A DNA stretch of 64,000 nucleotides from Corynebacterium glucuronolyticum DSM 44120 (GTDB lineage Bacteria > Actinomycetota > Actinomycetes > Mycobacteriales > Mycobacteriaceae). The position numbers and the translations under genes were made by a program. Shown here one piece after another: positions 58,101-64,000 of the stretch; position 1 is the first letter of the stretch, and each line of letters starts with the position of its first letter. The notes below the pieces were generated by a model. That model was not told the DNA's origin. It saw only the letters and a list, made by a program, of their open reading frames with translations, and did not search any database. The DNA is taken from the NCBI RefSeq assembly GCF_030440595.1, contig NZ_CP047452.1:1240001-1304000 (forward strand). The letters are read 5' to 3'.

Positions 58101-59306
58101 ATGACCACTCGCGTTGTACTCGCGTACTCTGGCGGACTTGATACGTCCGTCGCCATCCCCTATCTGGCCAAGCAGACCGGCGGTGAGGTCGTTGCCGTCA
58201 CCATCGACCTTGGTCAGGGCGGAGAAGACCTTGAGACGGTGCGCCAGCGCGCTCTCGACTGTGGTGCCGTTGAGGCCATTGTCGTCGATGCCCGCGATGA
58301 GTTCGCGGAGGAATACTGTGTGCCAACGATTCAGGCCAACGGTATGTACATGGGGGAGTACCCGCTCCTGTCTGCTATTTCGCGTCCTCTGATTGTGAAG
58401 CACTTGGTTCAGGCTGCTAAGGGGCACGGTGGCACGCACGTCTCCCACGGCTGCACTGGCAAGGGTAACGACCAGGTTCGTTTTGAGGTCAGCTTTGCTA
58501 ACCTCGCACCGGAGCTGGAGGTCATCGCCCCCGCCCGCGACTACGCATGGACACGTGACAAAGCGATCGCCTTCGCTGAGGAAATTGATCTGCCAATCGA
58601 GCAGTCCAAGAAGTCCCCGTTCTCCATTGATCAGAATGTCTGGGGACGCGCGATTGAGACCGGCTTCCTCGAGGACCTGTGGAACCCGCCGACCAAGGAT
58701 CTCTACGCCTACACCGAGGATCCGGGCCTGGGCAACGCCCCGGATGAGCTCGTTCTCAGCTTTGAGGGAGGCGTGCCCACAGCTATCGATGGCAAGAAGA
58801 TGAGCGTCCTGCAGATCATCGAAGAGCTTAATCGTCGTGGGGGTGCCCAGGGCGTTGGTCGTCTGGATATGGTCGAGGATCGCCTCGTGGGCATCAAGTC
58901 CCGCGAGGTGTACGAGGCACCGGGCGCGATGATCCTTATCACTGCGCACAAGGCTCTCGAAGATGTCACCGTCGAGCGTGAGCTTGCTCGCTACAAGAGG
59001 CTTATCGACGCCCGCTGGTCCGAGGAGGTCTACGACGGTCTCTGGTACGGTCCTCTGAAGCGCTCCCTCGACGCGTTCATCCAGTCCACGCAGACCTTCG
59101 TCACCGGTGACATTCGCCTGGTTCTGCACGCTGGCAAGATCACGGTCAACGGTCGTCGCTCCAACCAGTCGCTGTACGACTTTAATCTCGCTACCTACGA
59201 CACCGGCGACACCTTTGATCAGTCCCACGCAAAGGGCTTTGTGAAGCTCCACGGTCTGTCCTCACAGATTGCTTCTAAGCGTGATCGCGAGGGCCACGGC
59301 TTCTAA
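58101..59306 (+). CDS. argG: Argininosuccinate synthase
   Basis: 401 residues from ATG 58101. Joins citrulline and aspartate with ATP. PP-loop [11 protein letters not shown] near residue 8, ATP site [22 protein letters not shown] and the C-terminal tetramerisation tail. Followed by a terminator and then by the VWA operon rather than directly by argH. Confidence 0.97.
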   Translation: MTTRVVLAYSGGLDTSVAIPYLAKQTGGEVVAVTIDLGQGGEDLETVRQRALDCGAVEAIVVDARDEFAEEYCVPTIQANGMYMGEYPLLSAISRPLIVKHLVQAAKGHGGTHVSHGCTGKGNDQVRFEVSFANLAPELEVIAPARDYAWTRDKAIAFAEEIDLPIEQSKKSPFSIDQNVWGRAIETGFLEDLWNPPTKDLYAYTEDPGLGNAPDELVLSFEGGVPTAIDGKKMSVLQIIEELNRRGGAQGVGRLDMVEDRLVGIKSREVYEAPGAMILITAHKALEDVTVERELARYKRLIDARWSEEVYDGLWYGPLKRSLDAFIQSTQTFVTGDIRLVLHAGKITVNGRRSNQSLYDFNLATYDTGDTFDQSHAKGFVKLHGLSSQIASKRDREGHGF

Positions 59307-59442
59307 TAGTCAGCGGAATTAATAGCCGTTGGAGTAGCCGTTACGAAAATCCCGTTGATGTTTTGTTGGGCGTGACTTTCGTGGCATCGCCTGTGCAGCT
59401 GTATGAGCTGGTAAGCGGGGCGACCGATAGGTATTTACGGTA

Positions 59443-59478
59443 TGCCTGTGCCGGGAATTTCCCTGCACAGGCATTTTT
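59443..59478 (+). terminator. argG terminator
   Basis: TGCCTGTGC (59443-59451) pairs with GCACAGGCA (59465-59473), then TTTTT. Confidence 0.9.
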
Positions 59479-59529
59479 ATGCCGCATTGAGCTAAGAGAA
59501 TTATTTACGAACCTAAGCGGTTCCGCAGT

Positions 59530-59556
59530 GGGCGCTGGGTGAGGGGCGCTGGGTGA
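59530..59556. repeat. 13-bp perfect direct repeat
   Basis: GGGCGCTGGGTGA at 59530-59542 and 59544-59556, with a degenerate third copy to about 59570, in the argG-VWA operon gap (59479-59794), which otherwise holds nothing recognisable. Confidence 0.8.
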
Positions 59557-59794
59557 CGGGTGTTAGGTGCAAGGGGTTGGGTGCTATTGCTCTGCTTCCC
59601 GTACATCTTTTCACCGGCATAGCAAGGACATAGCTCTCTGTGGGCAGACGGTATGGCGCGTGCCCCCGATATCGACGAGTGGTGATAAGAACAAGTGATC
59701 GAAGGAACAATTTCACGCTTAAAGGGGAACGGAACCAACCCCTGAGGTAGTGTGATCTGGATCGCCTCCGGATGCGGAGTAAGGGCACCGGTTT

Positions 59795-59800
59795 TACAAT
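59795..59800 (+). promoter_or_regulatory. -10 element TACAAT of the VWA operon
   Basis: TACAAT followed by GCGGAC (6 nt) and ATG 59807; no Shine-Dalgarno sequence. Confidence 0.55.
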
Positions 59801-59806
59801 GCGGAC

Positions 59807-60976
59807 ATGAGTGCTAAAGGAAAACCGAAAAATGGGCAGAAGTCTGGGATTCGAGGTGGGCTACTTTTACTAGTTCTCGCAATCATTCTGGTTTTCATTG
59901 GTAAATCTCCGGAATTTCTTTTGCTTTCGAATAGATATTTCGGGGGACTCGACGTTGGATCGGAGCACAACAGACTGACTCTCGTCAGCGGCCTCATCGG
60001 ATCGGAGAAGCAACCGTTTTTTGACGATCCAGAAGTGAGAGCTCGGTTGAAGGAGCTAGGGTTAATAGTCAGCGTCGAGACGGCAGGATCTCGTGAGATC
60101 GCTACGCGGGATGATCTCATGGCGATAGACTTTGCTTTTCCATCATCTGCACCAGCGGCAGATAAAATTGCTGCAAAGTGGCCAAGCGCAGAGAAAAACG
60201 AACCGTTTTATTCTCCCATGGCGATCGCTACATTTACACCTGTAGTTGATGTGCTTGAGCGGGCCGGGGTGGTGCGTTATGAAGGGGATCAGGCGATCCT
60301 GGACGTGCAGGCGTACATCGATCTTTCCAGTGAGGGGAAACGGTGGCGTGATCTCGGGCCGGAAATCCCTTCCTCCCGAACTGTGCAAATTTCCTCCACC
60401 GATATTCGTAAGTCCAACTCTGCCGCGATGTATCTGTCGCTGCTCAGCTGGGCATTCACTGAACGAAACCCAGATGCCGCAAACGATGTAAACATGTTGG
60501 CGAACGACATCGGTCCGTTCTTTTCAGGGCAGGGATACACCTTGTCTTCATCTGCGGGCCCCTTTCAGGACTATCTGAGTAAGGGGATCGGAGCTGCGCC
60601 CATGGTTATGATCTACGAAGCTCAGTACTTGGAGGAGGCCATGGCCGATCATTCTCGTCTCGGCGAGCAAAACCGGTTAGTGTATCCGAGCCCGACCGTC
60701 GTCGCTTCCCACACGATCCTTGGCCGGACACCATCAGGAAAGTTGCTGGCTCATCTGCTTGCTGAGGATCCTAAGCTTCAAGAACTAGCCGCGCGGCACG
60801 GTTTCCGCCCGACTCAGTCCGGCTCGCTTCCCCAGGTGGCAGCAGAAAAGGGGTTCACTGTTCCAGAGACGATAGTTGACACGGTTCCTGTGCCGTCATA
60901 CGACCAGCTAGAGGCGCTCATCACTCAGGTAAGCAACGCGTACGCAGGTGGCACGGGCACTGGAGGGGCGCAGTGA
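59807..60976 (+). CDS. Membrane-anchored extracellular solute-binding-like protein
   Basis: 389 residues. Basic N-terminus, one membrane segment near 17-34 (GLLLLVLAIILVFIGKSP), then an extracytoplasmic domain with type II binding-protein character: LTLVSGLIGSEKQPFFDDPE, PFYSPMAIATFTP, YPSPTVVASHTILG and a C-terminal Gly/Ala tail. No ABC permease or ATPase partner is adjacent. First gene of a three-gene operon (2 bp to the next start). Confidence 0.65.
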   Translation: MSAKGKPKNGQKSGIRGGLLLLVLAIILVFIGKSPEFLLLSNRYFGGLDVGSEHNRLTLVSGLIGSEKQPFFDDPEVRARLKELGLIVSVETAGSREIATRDDLMAIDFAFPSSAPAADKIAAKWPSAEKNEPFYSPMAIATFTPVVDVLERAGVVRYEGDQAILDVQAYIDLSSEGKRWRDLGPEIPSSRTVQISSTDIRKSNSAAMYLSLLSWAFTERNPDAANDVNMLANDIGPFFSGQGYTLSSSAGPFQDYLSKGIGAAPMVMIYEAQYLEEAMADHSRLGEQNRLVYPSPTVVASHTILGRTPSGKLLAHLLAEDPKLQELAARHGFRPTQSGSLPQVAAEKGFTVPETIVDTVPVPSYDQLEALITQVSNAYAGGTGTGGAQ

Positions 60977-60977
60977 C

Positions 60978-62642
60978 ATGACCGCACCACATGTAAACAA
61001 AATGGACATGAACAAAAAGGGCGTTGCGAACAAAAAGGGCGCTGGGAACAAAAAGGGCGATGCGAGGAAGATGTGGGTGGTTATAGCCAGCATCTTTTCC
61101 CTATTACTTTGCTCTGCTTGCACCGTTCCCGAGGGATTCGGATTAGATGAGGCATTCAGTGGGAAAGAAAGCGGCGAGGCATCGCAGAAACCTCTGAAAA
61201 TCCTCATTTCAAAAGAGAGTGCCCCTCTCACGTTAGCGTTGCAGATAGCTGGCGATGAGCTCGGCATCGACGTCGAAATTGAGCGGTGCTCCTCAACCCC
61301 ACAATGTACGAATAGACTGTCCGAGGGCTTCTACGATGGAAAAATCGATGCAACATTATTCGCTACCAACCGCTATGTAGACCTCGCTGGGGCCTCAGAA
61401 AAGCTCTCTTCGGCCACATCAGTCGCTCTCAGTCCCGTCACGATTGGGGTATGGGATGAAACGGCGAAGCAGAATGGCTGGGACAGTGTTACGCCTACGT
61501 GGAGTGACGTTGCTGGTGCGGCAGCAAACGAATCGTTCACGTACGCGCTCGATTTCGAATCTTTGTCCTTTGCGCGGGATGCTGCGCGCGTTGCCGTAGC
61601 ATCGTCCTTGTCTGGGACAGGGATGGCGCTGACACAAGATGATATAAGTACAGTTCTTCCACGGCTAGGAAAATTTGTCGATCGGGAATCCCCAGCCTTA
61701 GGAGGCTGGATTGCGACACCCGATAGGCTGGCGGATGGGGATTTTCACGTGGACGGGGTGATCGGTACGGAGGCAGAAATTCTGAACACCATCGACCAGG
61801 GCATTCCGCTACGGCTCGTCATTCCCGCAGACGGGTCGATCATGGCCGATTATCCTCTCAGTGCTCTCGCGAAACCCGCGCGTAAAAGCTCGAAGAGCCA
61901 GGTAGAAGCACTAGCTCAGTATCTCCTAGACCACAGGGAACTGCTTGCTAAGAAAAGTCTCCGCCCGGTGCGTGGCCAGGGAAGTGACGGCCAAGAACCA
62001 GTCTTCGAAATTCCCTTCCCACAGGATCTCCGGATTTTGAATCGGCTGAGAATTCCCTCGAGTTTCCAGCAGTTCCCTGCACATGAGATGTTTATCGCTG
62101 TCGATACGTCCAGTTCAATGGAAGGCCAGCCACTCGAAAGGACGAAAGAAATTCTCGCAGAGCTGTCCAAGGGGATGTTTGAATCGTCCTACGGTGAGTA
62201 TGCATTCAGGCCGGGGGATAAAATTTCCTTCTTCGGTCTCACACCGCAGTCTTCTGGACCGAGCTACGTCGCGTACGACCCAGAAGATCCTGACTCCTAT
62301 CGGGAATTGGAAGACTTTGCCAACGGGCTGAATACTGGCCCGAAGATTTCAACCTGCGAAACACTCATTAGAGGTCTTTTGGGAGCCGACGGGATGGGAA
62401 ATGCAGTGCCAGCCGTCATATTTACAACAGGAACTGACGAGGACGACCCTGAATGCGAGAATTTCGAATCGAACGTTGACTCTCTACCAGAAGAGTCAGG
62501 CCCACACCCCGCTTATATCTTCCTGCTTGATCCGGCTCATACCGAGTGGATGGATACGCTCGCCGAAATAACAGGTGGACAGGTGTTTGACGCAACGACA
62601 GATGAAGGAGTGAGAGAAGGAATGAGGGAAGTTCGTGAGTAA
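60978..62642 (+). CDS. Lipoprotein with solute-binding-like and VWA domains
   Basis: 554 residues from ATG 60978, GGAGGGG 9 nt upstream. Long basic n-region containing three NKKGxx repeats (residues 12-29), then lipobox LCSAC (Cys 48). Residues about 72-355 are a solute-binding-like domain (ILISKESAPLTLALQIAGDE; VIGTEAEILNTIDQGIPLRL). Residues about 370-554 are a von Willebrand A domain with intact MIDAS metal site DTSSSM at 376-381 and IFTTGTDEDDPEC. A binding protein fused to a VWA adhesion domain on the cell surface; ligand unknown. Confidence 0.75.
   Translation: MTAPHVNKMDMNKKGVANKKGAGNKKGDARKMWVVIASIFSLLLCSACTVPEGFGLDEAFSGKESGEASQKPLKILISKESAPLTLALQIAGDELGIDVEIERCSSTPQCTNRLSEGFYDGKIDATLFATNRYVDLAGASEKLSSATSVALSPVTIGVWDETAKQNGWDSVTPTWSDVAGAAANESFTYALDFESLSFARDAARVAVASSLSGTGMALTQDDISTVLPRLGKFVDRESPALGGWIATPDRLADGDFHVDGVIGTEAEILNTIDQGIPLRLVIPADGSIMADYPLSALAKPARKSSKSQVEALAQYLLDHRELLAKKSLRPVRGQGSDGQEPVFEIPFPQDLRILNRLRIPSSFQQFPAHEMFIAVDTSSSMEGQPLERTKEILAELSKGMFESSYGEYAFRPGDKISFFGLTPQSSGPSYVAYDPEDPDSYRELEDFANGLNTGPKISTCETLIRGLLGADGMGNAVPAVIFTTGTDEDDPECENFESNVDSLPEESGPHPAYIFLLDPAHTEWMDTLAEITGGQVFDATTDEGVREGMREVRE
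61011..61064 (+). repeat. 18-bp in-frame tandem repeat encoding NKKGxx
   Basis: AACAAAAAGGGCGTTGCG and two variants at 61029 and 61047, inside the lipoprotein signal n-region. Confidence 0.85.
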
Positions 62643-63384
62643 ACGCACATCAACATCGCATAGGAAGCAGACGGGAACGGATGCCGACTCTTCGTTTTTT
62701 CGCTCTCGTCAAAACCTCGTCGGCGTAGTAGTCGCTTTTCTTGTCATCATCGTGCACATCGTTGTGGGGTTAGGTGTGCTGTGGCCACTTGTGGCGATTT
62801 GTGGTTGGGGTGCAGGTGTCATGCTCACTCCAAAGAAGCAACCACCGGCTATTGAAAAGAAGGCTATTCCGTTACAAACCGGTCTCAAGCGGACGCTAAC
62901 AACGACGATGCGGAAGCTAGACAAAGCTGAGGTGCCGGACCGCGTTATGGATACGGCGAAGGATCTCCAGCGCAACACGAAATACGTGCTAGCAAACTGG
63001 GATGACCTCGAAGGCCAGCCCGAACATCAGCTAACTATGAATGATGTAGTGAACGTCTACTTTCCGCAAGTTGTTGGAGACTACATCGATGTGCCCAATA
63101 AGCTCCACCCAGATGCGGTGGAAAGTGTCGTGAAGTCGATTCATTCGCTTGACCAGGCCGTAGAGCGGATCAGGGACGGGATCATCAGGCACAGTCTCGA
63201 TACATTAAGTTCGAACGCCAAAAGTTTGGAAAGTAAATTCGCCTCGCCCACGCTCACCCAGCAAATCGAATCGTCTTCCGCAGCAGCAGGTAATGATAAT
63301 AATAAGGTTCTCAAAGGTGCCGATAACGAGGAGAATCCGAGGGCGAAGAGAAAGCTACGGGAATATCCGGCTTTTGAGGATTAG
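62635..63384 (+). CDS. Membrane protein, third gene of the VWA operon
   Basis: 249 residues from GTG 62635, overlapping the previous gene by 8 nt. Two hydrophobic segments near 28-60 (LVGVVVAFLVIIVHIVVGLG; VLWPLVAICGWGAGVML), then a soluble domain VVNVYFPQVVGDYIDVPNK, SLDQAVERIRDGIIRHSL. The YFPxxxxxY..P pattern distantly recalls XpaC-like proteins that co-occur with TelA and VWA genes; this is a weak resemblance. Confidence 0.5.
   Translation: MSKRTSTSHRKQTGTDADSSFFRSRQNLVGVVVAFLVIIVHIVVGLGVLWPLVAICGWGAGVMLTPKKQPPAIEKKAIPLQTGLKRTLTTTMRKLDKAEVPDRVMDTAKDLQRNTKYVLANWDDLEGQPEHQLTMNDVVNVYFPQVVGDYIDVPNKLHPDAVESVVKSIHSLDQAVERIRDGIIRHSLDTLSSNAKSLESKFASPTLTQQIESSSAAAGNDNNKVLKGADNEENPRAKRKLREYPAFED

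Positions 63385-64000
<616 letters not shown>

Noticed and set aside
58023..59252. 409-codon open frame antisense to argG
   Set aside because: Shadow of argG; no own start signal or recognisable family.

Overview
The window reads as a chromosomal segment of a Corynebacterium or close relative (Actinobacteria, moderate-to-high GC). Three things point there. The backbone order gpsA-ddl-DUF3515-thiL-ung-DAK2-recG-rsmD-coaD, polA-rpsA-coaE, uvrB-usp-helD-uvrA, infC-rpmI-rplT-tsnR-pheS-pheT and argR-argG-argH is, from memory, that of C. glutamicum. There is a two-domain MutT1 (Nudix plus histidine phosphatase), and there is a secreted cutinase-type esterase of the kind found in mycolata. Species cannot be fixed from the sequence. 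No insertion sequence, prophage, CRISPR array or rRNA operon was seen; the only tRNA is tRNA-Leu(CAA).

Layout. 1-11117: housekeeping block (phosphatase end, mutT1, gpsA, ddl, DUF3515, thiL, ung, DAK2, recG, a small biotinyl-like protein, rsmD, coaD). 11450-18655: two import systems, a minus-strand polar amino-acid ABC transporter and a plus-strand cobalamin/ferric-siderophore-type ABC transporter followed by an MFS transporter. 18790-27665: tRNA-Leu, a secreted protein, polA, a methyltransferase, rpsA, an eroded pseudogene patch rich in short repeats, coaE. 27795-31400: secreted DUF4185 protein and a POT peptide transporter on the minus strand. 32036-45680: uvrB, universal stress protein, HelD-type helicase, an AT-richer TetR/CPBP-protease pair, a DoxX-like protein with a Lys/Ala tail, a metallo-hydrolase, uvrA, cutinase. 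46070-55464: infC-rpmI-rplT, diacylglycerol-kinase-like gene, TM2 protein overlapping an unusually long rRNA methyltransferase, pheS-pheT. 55908-64000: formate/nitrite-type channel, argR, argG, a three-gene extracellular binding-protein/VWA/membrane-protein operon, and the start of argH.

Three features stand out. First, about a dozen genes have a -10-like hexamer (TANNNT) exactly 6-8 nt before the start codon and no Shine-Dalgarno sequence, the signature of leaderless mRNAs; at thiL/DUF3515 the two -10 hexamers overlap on opposite strands with 7-nt spacing each way. Second, the arginine cluster is rearranged: argC, argJ, argB, argD and argF are absent between pheT and argR, where a formate/nitrite-type channel sits, and the VWA operon separates argG from argH. 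Third, infC appears to start at AUC, with an in-frame stop 9 nt upstream, behind a roughly 235-nt leader containing an intrinsic terminator.

How genes work together: uvrA and uvrB supply nucleotide-excision repair with polA and ung; coaD and coaE are two steps of CoA synthesis; infC, rpmI, rplT, rpsA, pheS and pheT serve translation; argG and argH (regulated by argR) convert citrulline to arginine. Several nutrient importers (amino acid, B12/iron, peptide) fit a host-associated, partly auxotrophic lifestyle, which is inference.
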